Assembly (NCBI GenBank): GCA_002049455.2 | Contig: KV918776.1 | Location: forward strand, 248,001 to 312,000 | DNA from: Porphyra umbilicalis | Taxonomy: Eukaryota; Rhodophyta; Bangiophyceae; Bangiales; Bangiaceae | Direction: 5' to 3' | Length of the DNA: 64,000 nucleotides | Part shown: in pieces, positions 49,889-60,109 of the stretch | Layout: each line of letters begins with the position of its first letter | Numbering within the stretch: the stretch's first letter is position 1 | Position numbers and translations under genes: made by a program | The notes under the pieces: model-generated | What the model saw: only the letters and a program-made list of their open reading frames with translations | Databases searched by the model: none | Told to the model about the DNA's origin: nothing

Positions 49889-50914
49889 TCACGCCAGCAG
49901 CGCCGCGATGTAGTTGGAGATCCGCACAAACTGGCCTGCAATCTGCGCCTGGGTGAGCATGGCCGTCGCTGCCGCCATGAGGCGCATCGGCTTGGTCATG
50001 AACCTGCTATCCTGGTACACTAGGTCCCGCACGTTGCGCTTCAGCTGGTTGAATACCCCTTCCACTGGTTGGAGGTTGGGGGAGTAGGCGGGCAGTCGCA
50101 CAAAGGGCATGCCATTTGCCTGCATGAACGCATCCCCGGCAACGTCATGGATACCAGCGTTGTCGTAGAGGATGACGCAGGCGTCCGGCTGGAGCTCCCA
50201 CGGAAGGCCTGGAATGTAAGCGTTCATCTGCTGCCGCAGCCCGTGCAAGAAAAGGCGCCAGTCGTCCGACGTCTGGGCGTCTCCGAGGATGACCGTCGTG
50301 ACCCACAGCACCCCGTGGGTCATCGAGACCGCCATCATCGTACTCGTGCGTACGACTGGTCGGGTGTCGCGGTCGTAGAGCACACAGGGCGTGCCCTGCA
50401 CGCTGCGTCCGTACAGCCGGTACATGTCGGAACCTTGAGTGTGTGTTTCGTCAACGGAAATGATGCACCGCAGCGGAATTTGGTTGAAGGCAATTGCAAA
50501 AGCGCGTTGGTCTGTTTCAGAACGCTCCGAAAACAGCCGCTCCACGCGCTTCCTCGTGATGTTGTTGCGGCGCAGCACCCGGTACACCGTTGAAGCGCTG
50601 ACATACCGGTGATCGCTCGCCGGAAAATCCAAGCTCAGCGCGACCAGCAAGTCGACGTGGTCCTTCAGGAACGCGGCGGGCTCGCGCTGTAGTAGCGAGA
50701 GGATGGCGTGGTTCAGGGTGGGGTTCCGCACCGCCGCGTCCTCGTGGGAGTTGTGCATGGCAGGATCACGCCACACCGTGCCATTGTCACGCAAGAATTT
50801 GAGCCAACGCCGCATGGACCGCTTTGAGCAGCCCATGATGCCCCGCACCTCGTCACGGGTGTAGTCCTCCTCAAAAAGTCCGAGGACGTGTTGACGGGTC
50901 TCCTCCGAGAACAT
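49889..50914 (-). CDS. Tc1/mariner-IS630 superfamily transposase, intact-looking
   Basis: 341 aa, the usual length, from the ATG at 50914 to TGA. Residues about 1-60 form a helix-turn-helix (RQHVLGLFEEDYTRDEV, then GIMGCSKRSMRRWLKFLRD). A second DNA-binding segment follows (ASTVYRVLRRNNITRKRVER). The DDE_3 catalytic core has D155 (IISVDETHTQG), D251 (CVILYDNAGIHD) and E285 (AYSPNLQPVEGVFNQLKR), with 33 residues between D251 and E285. No stop or frameshift interrupts it. The ATG at 50914 is preferred over an open upstream extension, which is hydrophobic and motif-free. Clear terminal inverted repeats were not found; gtgcaacctgactg and gtgcaacctgattg occur at about 51207 and 51242 on the 5' side only. 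It could be a source of the activity behind TA-flanked elements nearby, or a tamed copy. Confidence 0.9.
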   Translation of the reverse strand: MFSEETRQHVLGLFEEDYTRDEVRGIMGCSKRSMRRWLKFLRDNGTVWRDPAMHNSHEDAAVRNPTLNHAILSLLQREPAAFLKDHVDLLVALSLDFPASDHRYVSASTVYRVLRRNNITRKRVERLFSERSETDQRAFAIAFNQIPLRCIISVDETHTQGSDMYRLYGRSVQGTPCVLYDRDTRPVVRTSTMMAVSMTHGVLWVTTVILGDAQTSDDWRLFLHGLRQQMNAYIPGLPWELQPDACVILYDNAGIHDVAGDAFMQANGMPFVRLPAYSPNLQPVEGVFNQLKRNVRDLVYQDSRFMTKPMRLMAAATAMLTQAQIAGQFVRISNYIAALLA

Positions 50915-53369
50915 AGCGTCCACCCGGCGAGCCCCTAGAACGGCAACCGCAACCGTCGCAGCGTCGAAGACGAGCAGGGGGACGCACACGCGCAAGACGG
51001 GGGAGACAATGGTGACCAGCTGCGTGCTGAGGCACAGGTGGGTCGATGTGGGCACCAACCGGACGTCACGGGCACCTGCACCGGCAAAGGGCCACAGTGC
51101 GCGGCCCACCTCTCCGGCGCCCTCTCGCAGGGCGGCGCTTGACCACTCGTTAGCGAGAGCACTGTGATTGCTGCCCTCCGATATTTCGTTGGGCCGGCCA
51201 CTGGTGCAACCTGACTGAGCAACAAATCAGAGCAAGGCATGAGTGCAACCTGATTGCCGCAGTCTTTCCCAGAATGTGTCCCTGCAGCGATTCACTCTGT
51301 CTGGAAATTCACGCCGAAAGTAAACCACCCGAAAGAAAAATGAACGTGTGGTCTGTCCAGAATGTAATCTCTTCGCGAAGGACGCGAGCCGGAAAAAGGC
51401 TGTCCTTGGATCAGAGTGCAGAGTACTTGGATCGCCATCTGATCCTGATGACCAGGGCTTTTCCAGCGAGCAGCCGTCTTTGTGCACCTTCTCCCAGCCG
51501 CCCCGGTCAGCGGCGAGCGTCAGAAGGGGTGCCACATCGGACAATATATATTCATGACAGAGTCAGTAGCAATTGTTGTCGATCAGGCGTTCCCAAAATT
51601 CGCTGGCCCCGCTGAGGTGGTAGATAGGTCAGGTCATGATTCTACCAGCGGCTCGGAAGTATATTCACATCCCGCTCACTTGCAAGTTGCACGGTATCTC
51701 GCGCCGAACGGTTTCTGTCCTCCCGTTCGAAAAAAGGAACAGAACTGGGCGGCTCTGGTATTGTCAGCGAACTGTCGCGGATCCGCCACCGGCGCCGCTG
51801 GCGTCGTCGTCGTCGCCACCATCGCCACCATCGCCACCATTGCCACCAGGACCCGCGTCGCTCTCTGCTTCGCCCCCCCCCCCGCTCTATACCCGTCGCA
51901 GAAGCGGACACCGTGGCAGCATTGTGGTTGAGTGCCGGCATTCGGCCTGATAGCTGGCACGGGCACCGTTGGCGATCAATAGTAAGGTACGCTGCGAGTG
52001 GCAGTACCACGGCCGGACGGCTAGCCCTGGGCAGTGAGTATCATTTCTGAGTGTATAGACGCTGACTCTCACCATGGGCCCGCTCTGATTTCTGGTGTAT
52101 TTTATGGCCGCGGGGCGTATCTGTGCGGGGGACGCGACGGAAGATGTGTTCCTGGTACAGAAAGCGGGTATCGTTTGGGGGGGATGAAGGAGGTGGAGCG
52201 CCAGTTTGACGAGAACGGGCGCTGACGTCCGCGGCTGCACTTTCTGTCTCTTTCTTCGCATGCGACCGCTGCGCGTTGCAGTTTATTTCCCAGCCAGGGT
52301 TGTTCCCCGCCACTTCCGTTGACGGCGTGGTGTCTTGCTGCGGTGGCCACCGTTTTTCCCACCCTACCATTGAAACCTACGCCGACGCCCACATCTGTGG
52401 CGTGCTACGGGTTTATGTTGGGCGTCCGCCCCCTCCGCAGTGGGTAGCGAGGCGGGGGCGGCGTGCCCCGGTCTGTAGCCGACCCAAATACGGCCTGGGG
52501 GGCACAGCCCAGAGGCACGCACAAGCTCTTGCTCGGGGGTTCGGACGCGCAGCGGGTCGCGGTGCCGCTCCCCCTTTTCGCGGTGCCGTTCCCCCTCGGT
52601 TCCCGAGGCCTTCGCTGCGACCGACGGGGCGCCGCCGGGGCATGAGTGTCGCGGGCGACGCGGCGCGACCCCTGCCGCCGCCGCCGCCGCCGCCACCGCT
52701 GCCGCCACCGCAAACATGCGATACCTGGTCGTCCGCGGAGACGACGAGCGTCAGCACTGGGTAGTCGGACGGGACGAGTGCGACCAATGCATGTCATACA
52801 TTTCTGATGCGGCCGACAAAGGGGTGATGGAAGCCGAGGTGAACTTTCGGCCGACGTCGGCCGTAGGCCATTAGAATGTGCCCCACTCTTTTCTCTGGCA
52901 GGGCTCCGCGGGTCGACAGCCGCCATGTGGGTCTTCAACACCCGGCCAGGCCATATCGCGGCAGCGCTTGTCGTCTGTCCGTGACGAATGTATTCATCGC
53001 CTCATGGCTGCACAGAGCGACACCTCGCCCGTCGACCCCCGCAGCTTCCACCCCGCCCCCCGAAGCCTTCTAGACTCTGAGGCCCGTGCGGCCTCACGGT
53101 TGTTCGTATGCGGCGTGACTCAGTTGGCTGGGTGAGGCACATCTGTTCATTGTAGGAGAAGCAAAATGGGTCAATTGGAGACGAGATCGAAGAGTAAGAT
53201 CAAGAGCATTCGTTCAGATCCTGCCACGCATCGTCTGTCTCGCCCCGCAATCGTGGTGGTGTTGCAAAACAGCCAGCCGCCTCCCTTTTGTCTCCGGATG
53301 CGAGCCAACAGCCGGAGCGTGCTCCGTCCGACCTCCTTCTTTTGGCAGCTGTTCTTTGGAGCTGGAGGT
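50915..53369. other. Intergenic; no supported gene
   Basis: About 2.5 kb. 51240-51640 is near-balanced. 51805-51845 is a (caccatcgc)n-like short tandem repeat. 52430-52760 is GC-rich, including ccg repeats at 52674-52700. Short plus-strand frames at 52878-53135 and upstream of 53370 show no motif; part of the latter may be an upstream exon or UTR of the next ORF. Confidence 0.4.
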
Positions 53370-54158
53370 ATGTCCTCGACCCGTCGTCCCCCCCGGCCAC
53401 CCGTGTCTAACACCCTCGACAGCCCCCACGCCCTGGCACAACGACTACAGGCTGCCGCCGGTCGTCGTGGACGGCAGCGCAGCTTCCCTCTGAGAGCGGG
53501 TGAGGCACTGGTAGACTGTTGGGGAGGCGAGAACATAGCTCCGCCTCGCCAAGTCAGTTTTCGAGCTGCCGTTGCCGATGGATCTGGAGCGGTAGCCGAC
53601 GCGCTACGCCGGAAGCGGCGCCGCCTGCGCGGTGGCACACCAAGTCGACCTGACGACTGCGGTCGTTTGCGTGCGCCGCGGCCGGGGAAGGGCGAGGCCG
53701 GGCCGTCAACGCTGCAGCTCGTTGCGAGGGCCGAGGTACTCCAAGCGCTGGCCAACCGCGCAAACGTCGCCGTCGCGGCCGTCGTTGCAGGTGCGAGAAG
53801 CAAGACAGCCGCGACAGGAGAGCACGCTGTGCGTTTGGAGGCAGTTTTAGCTGCCTCCGCAGCGGCAATGGAGGCGGTGACGGAAGCAAAAGAGGCAGCG
53901 GACGCGGCCATTGCAGCCGCCGCCGTTTCCAGCGCGGCGGCTAAGGTCAGTGCTTCGGGGGCGGCGACGGCTCCGGCAGACACGTCTGTACCCGCGGTTG
54001 CGGTCGAGAGTGCGATCGAGGTTGCGGCGGCGGTCGTCGCGGTTGTGCCAACCACACGACGCGCTGCAAGGAGCCGGCTGCAGCGATTCCGAGCGGGAGT
54101 TCGTAGCTGTCTTCGGCGCCATCATCGTAGTGAAGGACGTGGTGCGGGCAGTGAGTGA
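53370..54158 (+). CDS. Ala-rich basic protein, function unknown
   Basis: 262 aa from the ATG at 53370. The N-terminal 120 residues are Arg/Pro/Ser-rich with a basic cluster (RRKRRRLRGG), a likely nuclear signal. A long Ala/Glu/Val helix follows (LQLVARAEVLQALANRANVA, then AVRLEAVLAASAAAMEAVTE), which could form a coiled coil. The C-terminal end may lie in another frame: an alternative frame ends CSDSEREFVAVFGAIIVVKD before TGA at 54162, which looks more protein-like than the Arg-rich end of this frame, so an intron near 53960-54040 is possible. No family recognised. Confidence 0.4.
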   Translation: MSSTRRPPRPPVSNTLDSPHALAQRLQAAAGRRGRQRSFPLRAGEALVDCWGGENIAPPRQVSFRAAVADGSGAVADALRRKRRRLRGGTPSRPDDCGRLRAPRPGKGEAGPSTLQLVARAEVLQALANRANVAVAAVVAGARSKTAATGEHAVRLEAVLAASAAAMEAVTEAKEAADAAIAAAAVSSAAAKVSASGAATAPADTSVPAVAVESAIEVAAAVVAVVPTTRRAARSRLQRFRAGVRSCLRRHHRSEGRGAGSE

Positions 54159-56007
54159 ATAGAATGGGACCGAAGCACGAGCTCGGTGCAGGTGTGCGTG
54201 TGCTTGGATCTTTGCTGCATATCAATCAAATAAAAAGCTCGCTGCCGACTATCGCCACTTCGACCTGCGCACTGCGTGCACTAGAGCCAATCCTGCCAGC
54301 ACCAACCACCGTTACAGCCGTCAATAACAACTCAAAACGAAACCACGCAGTCGCATCCCTTCGCCTGGCAGAAGGCGGCTACGGTCGGCGGACCGATGAC
54401 GGCACCGGACGTTCATACGTACACCTGCGCGCCACTTGCTCTTTGGCGCGCCGCCGCCGCTACTGGCAACGGCGTCGGCCGCTGTCACACACGTGGTGGC
54501 CGTCACGGCGCCGCTCACCGGGCGCACCGATGGCCGCCGACGGCCGCCAACGGCTGACCCCAACGGGCGCTACTGGCGACGAAGGCGAACGATGGAGGGG
54601 GAAGGGGCAGCGGACAACCCGGTGCGCGTCTGCGCGCCCCTCGATCCGCGTTGCCGATCCCGCTGTCGACGCCGCCCTCGCCGTCCACTGCGCCGGCGTG
54701 AAATGTCGCCGCCCCCGTCCCGTCCGCGACGCTGATGCCGACCGCGTGCTTGTCCCGCGCCCCCCAACGCGCCATAGCCATCTGCTCCCGGCGTTGGCCG
54801 CCGACAGCCGACCTGAACTGACGCCGACGGCGATGACGGTGACGGCCAATGGTAGCGACGGCAGCCGAGCTCGCCGGCGGCAGCCGACCGCGTTCGCGCT
54901 CGACACAGCCGCCGATCTCGCTGGCACCATCGCAAATGGCGACGGTAACGCCGCCCTCGCCCCACCGGGAAGCCATCGTCGGGTGCGGCCGACATCTTCT
55001 TGTCCGTCACTTAGTCGCCTACCGCGCCCATGGTCCCCTCCCTCCCTTGCGCCAGAGTCCTCACCACCCGGTCGACGTCATCCGTCCCCAACCGTCGCTT
55101 CCGGCGATGCCGATGACGGCCCGGCGCCGTCGTCGTCGTCACCGTCCAGCGCCAGAGGAGTGAGCGTCACGCCCGGCTCTGGGGCAACGGCCCGGCGCCG
55201 TCGTCGTCGTCACCGTCCAGCGCCAGAGGAGTGAGCGTCACGCCCGGCGCTGGGGCACCACGCACCTCGGAGGCAGGGAGAGTCCATGAGCAGAATGGAC
55301 AAAACGGGAGATGCCAGACACCGTAGAGCGTGCCAGTCGACGTGCGCGTGTCTGAAGCCCCGTTGGGTATGGCTGAACATGGCTGAACTCGGCAGATCTC
55401 GGCTATCAGCACAATCAGTACACAAATCGTGCTAGAAGAGATCCTTTGAAAACTTGTGGCCCCTCGCGTACGCCAAGCGAAAAAAGCACGACGCCTAGGA
55501 ATGAAATTCCGAAGCTTCGGGCAATCAATGAATAGCAGTCCATGCTGGAGCGGTCTGACCGTCCCACTGGCGCGTACTGACGTCTCCTGTGTGTCCCATC
55601 CATAAGTTCGCCTTGTCAAGCAATGCACATGGCGAGAGCCGTGACCAGGATGACTTGGGAGGCTACTCCGTTCGACTCGGTGTCCCGATCCCATCCTGAG
55701 GGCACGCTTCCTCTGCAAAAGAGAGGGACAACAGCCCGGCAGGAAGTGTCTGGTTCCAGTGCACGCCTCCCGCGCAACAGAAAGGGACAACAGCCCGGCC
55801 GGCTGTGTCTGGTGCCTGCTGCCAACGCTGTTGCCACGGAAAAGGAGACCATGAACAGGGATTGATGCCGACTTTGCATTGCACATGTGCACGAGCAAAT
55901 ATAACAAGAACGGCAACAAACAGCATGTCCCGCAACAATGACAAACTACAAGAAAGCCAATGAACAGCATTCCCCGAACACAAAAGGAGCAGCAGCAGAG
56001 AGAGCAC
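54159..56007. other. Intergenic; GC-rich frames, then a balanced stretch
   Basis: About 1.8 kb. A plus-strand frame (to 55234) is Arg/Pro/Ala-rich without a motif and contains the 71-bp duplication listed separately. 55260-56000 is balanced. 55680-55830 contains an imperfect repeat of about 60 bp (agggacaacagcccggc occurs twice, at 55725 and 55784). The last part is the 3' side of the repetitive ORF at 56008. Confidence 0.4.
55117..55258 (+). repeat. 71-bp tandem duplication
   Basis: Two head-to-tail copies starting cggcccggcgccgtcgtcgt at 55117 and 55188. They are almost identical over the full unit (cccggctctgg versus cccggcgctgg near the end). Confidence 0.92.
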
Positions 56008-57927
56008 TCAAAGTCGGAGGGGCTTCTCAATGGTCCGGGTAGCAGGAAGACGCGGCGCGCGCGGCGACGCGTACTGATCCGCGGCATTGGTGGGCCCCTC
56101 CACCACCCCGCGCGCTGACCCTCCCTCCACGCTGCGCGTAGTCTCGCCCTCCACCTCCACGCCTGACAAAGCCGCGTGCATGCTGTCCGTGTCGTTCTTG
56201 CAGTGCATGCCTTGCATCGCCTGCTTTGGCAATGCCGCCACGTGGGTGGTCGCCGTGGCGGGTGCCGCCACCGGGACCTCGCGCATGGAGCACTTGCAAC
56301 AGGGCAACACCGTCGTCGCGTCCGCGACCTCTGCCGCGTCCGAGGCCCTGGCCCCGCCCGATGCCTGGGATAATGGCGGCGGGGCGCTGACGAGCGCGGT
56401 CAAAACGCGCGCGCTTCCCGCCGCCGCCAAGTTGCCGACCACGGCCCCTCCCGCGACAAAGTCGCTTTCGGCAGCCGTCTGCGAGTCCTCCGGCAGGCGT
56501 GCCTTGACCTCCTCCGCCTGGTTGTCGTCTGCCGCACCCGGTGCATCTGCCTGCGAGCGGCCCTTGGCCGTCACCGCCGCGTCGTCGCCCTGGAGCTCCA
56601 TCGGCGTAACGTCAATGTTTTCCTGCGCCCCTGAAACCGCGGGAAGGCGCTTCTTGACCGCCTTCCCTTGGTTGCCGTCCGCCGCCCCCGCCGCAACCGC
56701 GGGCAAGCGCTCCTTTGCCGCCGCCGCCGGGTCGCCGACCACCGCCTTCCCCGCAGCAGGGCTCCTGTCCGCCGCCGCCGTTGCAACCTCGGGCAGGGGC
56801 GTCTTGACGGCTTCCACCTGGGAGCCGTCCGCCGCTCCCGCCGCACCTGCGGGAAAGCGCCCCTTGTCCGTCGCTGCCGCGTCGCCGCCTCGAAATTCCA
56901 TCGGGACTCCCATCTTTGGCGCCCCCCCGGCAGCCGCGGGCAGGTGCGCCTTGACCGGCTCCACCTGTTTGCCATCCGCCGCCCCCGTCGCAACCGCGGG
57001 CAAGAGCTCCTTGGCCGCCGCTGGCCGGTCGCCGCGCACAGCCTCCCCGTCGACAGGGCTCCTGTCCGCAGCCGCACTTACAACAGGGGGCAGCGGCGTC
57101 TTGACTGCTTCGGCCTTGTTGCCGTCCGCCCCCCCCCGCAGCGGCGTCTTGACAGCTTCGGCCTTGTTGCCGTCCGCCCCCCCCCCCGCAGTTGCTGGCA
57201 CGCGCGCATTTTCCGCCAGCGCTCGGTCGCCGACCACTGCCTTTCTCGCGACAAGGGTGCTGTGCGCCGCCGTGCCCGCAACCGCGGGCAGGTGCATATT
57301 GGCTGCCGCCGCCCAGTAGACGCCCGCCGCCGCCCCCCCAACCGCCGGCAGGCGCTCCTCGGCCACCGCTGCCCGGGCGCCGTTCACCGCCTCCACCCCG
57401 ACAAGGCCGTCTGCCGCACCTCCCTCAACTGGAGTGGCGCACAGCGTCGCCGCAGCAACGTCCTCAGCCCCGTCCGCGTCCGCCGTGGGGCACGCCGTCG
57501 CCGCTGCGACGCAGACATGCACCACGTTGGCGGGCGTCGGCAGACTGGATGACGCCGCGCCACCAGCGGCGTTGTTGCCTCCGGGGGGGGGCGTCCAAAC
57601 GAAGCTTGCGACAGGCACAGCAGCGGCATCCGCGCCGGCCGTGCCGGCTGCACCGCCACCGCCTGCCGGCGTCCTCCCGGCGGCAGCCCCCTTCCCTTTC
57701 CCCCCCCCGCTCGCCTCCGCATGCCAGCCAGGACCACCCGGGACAGCACGCCCCTTACCCTTCCCCACAAGAGATGCCGCCACTGGCGAGCCAGGTCGAA
57801 CAGATGGAGTGACCACGGTCGTGTCGTAGGAAGGGGGCACCACAGGCAATGATGGACGCAGGTCACGTGGCCCAAAGGAAGGCGCGTCGCGCAGGTTTCG
57901 GACGAGCGTAACAGGGGACCGACGCCG
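56008..57927 (-). CDS. Repeat-rich Ala/Lys/Asp protein, in frame with the ePHD gene beyond a TAG
   Basis: About 639 codons with no ATG near the start; the frame is open right up to the TAG that ends the ePHD ORF and in the same phase, so it may be a read-through or alternatively spliced extension of that gene. It consists of imperfect repeats of about 35-40 residues (core KERLPAVAAGAADGNQ, then AVKTPLPEVATAAADRSP) with alternating Lys and Asp/Glu, plus a basic Lys/Gly start (VGKGKGRAVPGG) and a small Cys cluster near the end (LPCCKCSMREVPV). Likely disordered. A short duplication (GGADGNKAEAVKTPL occurs twice in a row, about 57110-57180) shows slippage. The stop is TGA. The strand choice rests on the shared frame with ePHD. 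Confidence 0.45.
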   Translation of the reverse strand, partial: RRRSPVTLVRNLRDAPSFGPRDLRPSLPVVPPSYDTTVVTPSVRPGSPVAASLVGKGKGRAVPGGPGWHAEASGGGKGKGAAAGRTPAGGGGAAGTAGADAAAVPVASFVWTPPPGGNNAAGGAASSSLPTPANVVHVCVAAATACPTADADGAEDVAAATLCATPVEGGAADGLVGVEAVNGARAAVAEERLPAVGGAAAGVYWAAAANMHLPAVAGTAAHSTLVARKAVVGDRALAENARVPATAGGGADGNKAEAVKTPLRGGADGNKAEAVKTPLPPVVSAAADRSPVDGEAVRGDRPAAAKELLPAVATGAADGKQVEPVKAHLPAAAGGAPKMGVPMEFRGGDAAATDKGRFPAGAAGAADGSQVEAVKTPLPEVATAAADRSPAAGKAVVGDPAAAAKERLPAVAAGAADGNQGKAVKKRLPAVSGAQENIDVTPMELQGDDAAVTAKGRSQADAPGAADDNQAEEVKARLPEDSQTAAESDFVAGGAVVGNLAAAGSARVLTALVSAPPPLSQASGGARASDAAEVADATTVLPCCKCSMREVPVAAPATATTHVAALPKQAMQGMHCKNDTDSMHAALSGVEVEGETTRSVEGGSARGVVEGPTNAADQYASPRAPRLPATRTIEKPLRL

Positions 57928-59067
57928 CTAGACCTTGAGGGCACTTGGAGGTTCAGCGGAGGCACTGTTGTCGTTGTTGGTGGGGGGCCTACAAGCCGCC
58001 TTCAGGCGCGCTAAAACACCACCCAGCACCGCCGCGGGCACGCGCATTGGCCGGTCCCCCAAAATGAGACGCTCCCCAGGTCCGAGCACGAGTCCCGTCC
58101 GCATCGCCACCGTAGCGGTCTTGCCATCTGGGGGCGATGAGGCGACCCCCTGGGACAGAGACACGATCGCCTCAGACTCCCCACGGCGGAGCCCTGTGTA
58201 GGGGAAGTGGGGGGCGTCCATCCCCGCCTCGGGGTTGCCTGCAGATGCAACGGCCACAGCTTCCGCCCTGGCCACCGCCGCCGCATTTGCGGCTTCGGCC
58301 GCCTGCATCTCCGACCTGTAAATCGGGTTGGCAGCCTCGGTTTTGTGACGTGGACAAAAGATGGCGTGGTGGTGCTTCACAAGGTGGCACCCCGCCGCCA
58401 TGATGCAAAGGTAATGAAATACCTTGCGGCACGATGGCACGTAACACCCGACAGTGGCGCCAAGACGCCTGCACTTACTACAATGCAGCCGCCGTCCGCG
58501 CCCGTGCGCCTTGAGGACTCCCACCATCGCCTTGGTTTCGGGGTCACGTTGCACGTCGGGCGCCCACAGAGCGCAAACCTCGTGGGCAAAGAAGTGGACG
58601 GCCCCTTTTCCGACAGTGCCCTTCGTGCTGAACGGCCCGAGCATGTCAGAGGCCAGCACCCCTCCTGTTCGCGAAAACCCTGGACAAAAGCAGCACTCTG
58701 GCACGGTGCCGGCCGTTGACTGTCTGCGGCCACCACCGCCCAGTCTACGGCCGCCGCCACTGAAGGGCTCATAGGAAGGATCCTCCTCAGAGGAGTGGGA
58801 GCTGTGGTGGGACGGTGAAACAGCGGGGGCGTCAATCTGCCTCTCCTCCGCATCCGCTGAAGAGGGGGGTAGGTGGATTGGAAGTAGACCGGGAAGATGA
58901 AGAGGCGGGGGCACGGGAGATGGACTGGGAGCCGGAGCCGCGGCGGGAGGGGTGTGTGCAGGGGAGCCAGGAGGAACAGGGCTCTCGGGGGGAGTAATCA
59001 AATTGATCACCTCCATGGGGGCGGCGGTACTGCCGCTACCGCGCCCACCGAGGTGTTGGTGCGCCAT
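57928..59067 (-). CDS. ePHD (extended PHD) zinc-finger protein with an N-terminal SUMO-interaction motif
   Basis: 379 aa from the ATG at 59067 to TAG. Probably nuclear and chromatin-linked. Residues 19-25 are EVINLIT followed by PPESP, a textbook SUMO-interacting core with an adjacent proline-directed Ser site. Residues 27-70 are Pro-rich; 90-100 are Ser/Glu-rich. Residues 125-241 are an ePHD: CCFC (125-128), FFAHEVCALWAPDV (H162, C165, W168), LHCSKCRRLGATVGCYVPSC (C196 to C213), KVFHYLCI (H218, C221) and IFCPRH (C238, H241). This order is that of the PHF6/PHF7/G2E3, KMT2 and BRPF ePHD. Residues 255-300 form an Ala-rich helix; the rest has a GERLILGDRPMRVPAAV segment. The ATG is preferred because the SIM follows directly. 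See the neighbouring frame beyond the TAG. Confidence 0.85.
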   Translation of the reverse strand: MAHQHLGGRGSGSTAAPMEVINLITPPESPVPPGSPAHTPPAAAPAPSPSPVPPPLHLPGLLPIHLPPSSADAEERQIDAPAVSPSHHSSHSSEEDPSYEPFSGGGRRLGGGGRRQSTAGTVPECCFCPGFSRTGGVLASDMLGPFSTKGTVGKGAVHFFAHEVCALWAPDVQRDPETKAMVGVLKAHGRGRRLHCSKCRRLGATVGCYVPSCRKVFHYLCIMAAGCHLVKHHHAIFCPRHKTEAANPIYRSEMQAAEAANAAAVARAEAVAVASAGNPEAGMDAPHFPYTGLRRGESEAIVSLSQGVASSPPDGKTATVAMRTGLVLGPGERLILGDRPMRVPAAVLGGVLARLKAACRPPTNNDNSASAEPPSALKV

Positions 59068-60109
59068 TCTGCCGTGTCCGTCAGCTTCGCCAGTCGTTGT
59101 CGTCGACGAGCAAGCAGCGTCAAACGGCGTCGCGGCTCACGGGTCACCGTTGCCACACCGCGAGCGTGTGGCGGTTCACGGGTCACCGCAGGCAGCCGCA
59201 CCGCGAGTGGCGTGCGCGCACGAGCGCCCCCCAACGAATGCTTCCAGCGAATGCCTCTGAGATCGGCCACCCCAACGGACCGGTCCTCATGAGCAGTGTG
59301 CACCAGACGTGGCCAGATCTGTTGGGGGCGCGGCCAACTTCTGGCCCATAAATATCAGCCAGCTGGACGGACCCGCCCCAAGCGCTGTTGGGACACATCA
59401 GCACCAGATCTGCTCGGACGTGGCGTCGATGAGGCCCAGGGGCCGCAGATCGGCGAGGCCGGCTGCCAACCGCCACCCTGCATGACCTTCCACGGGTCAC
59501 AGCTGCAAGTTTGGTGCCCAAAGTCCCGGAAATTTATGGGGCTGTGGGGGACCAGCACCAGTCCCTCCGGCAAGACCTCAGACGGTGGCGGGATTGCATG
59601 GGTTGTTTTTGTTTTTGAAAAATCTGGATCTCGACAGCCTGTCAGCCAGCAATGGTGGCACGCGAACTGGTCGGCGAAGGTTCCGAGGACGGGAGTAGCG
59701 CCAGCGCCAAGTTGATCTCTGTCGACTTGGTCCCCGGCACGCCGTCGTGCTTCCCTCTGTTGGCGCCTCCTTCGCCGTTGGTCCCGGTCCCGCTGTCGTC
59801 GCTACCTCTGCCGAGCCTACCGACGGCAGGGGTACACACCGGCGACGCTACTGCGCGGGTGGCAGGGAACCTGCCGGCGGATAAATAAGACGGGTCCCGC
59901 TGCTGGGAAGCGGGGGGGGCGGAAGGGAGGTGGTGGCGACGAAGGCGGTGCGTAGATGGCCGGGGGGGTGCGTGCGCCGCGCGCGTCGTCCCGCTCGACA
60001 GCTACGTCGGCCGCGTACGCGCAGTGCTGCCGCCGTGGCGTGGCGAGCGGGGCCATCCATACCACCCATACACGCACCCAGTTGCGGCGCCGATGGGCGA
60101 CTTAGGCGC
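59068..60109. other. Intergenic: promoter side of the ePHD gene
   Basis: About 1 kb. 59110-59200 contains two near-copies of a gg(c/t)tcacgggtcaccg word. 59600-59890 has a plus-strand frame with no motif. No gene supported. Confidence 0.4.

Noticed and set aside
54155-55234. 359-codon plus-strand gene
   Set aside because: Arg/Pro/Ala composition without motif and a 71-bp internal duplication that shifts the frame.
43933-57930. Nuclear code with TAG reassigned
   Set aside because: The phosphate carrier ends in TAG exactly where the family ends; two other in-frame TAGs are better explained by decay, splicing or read-through.
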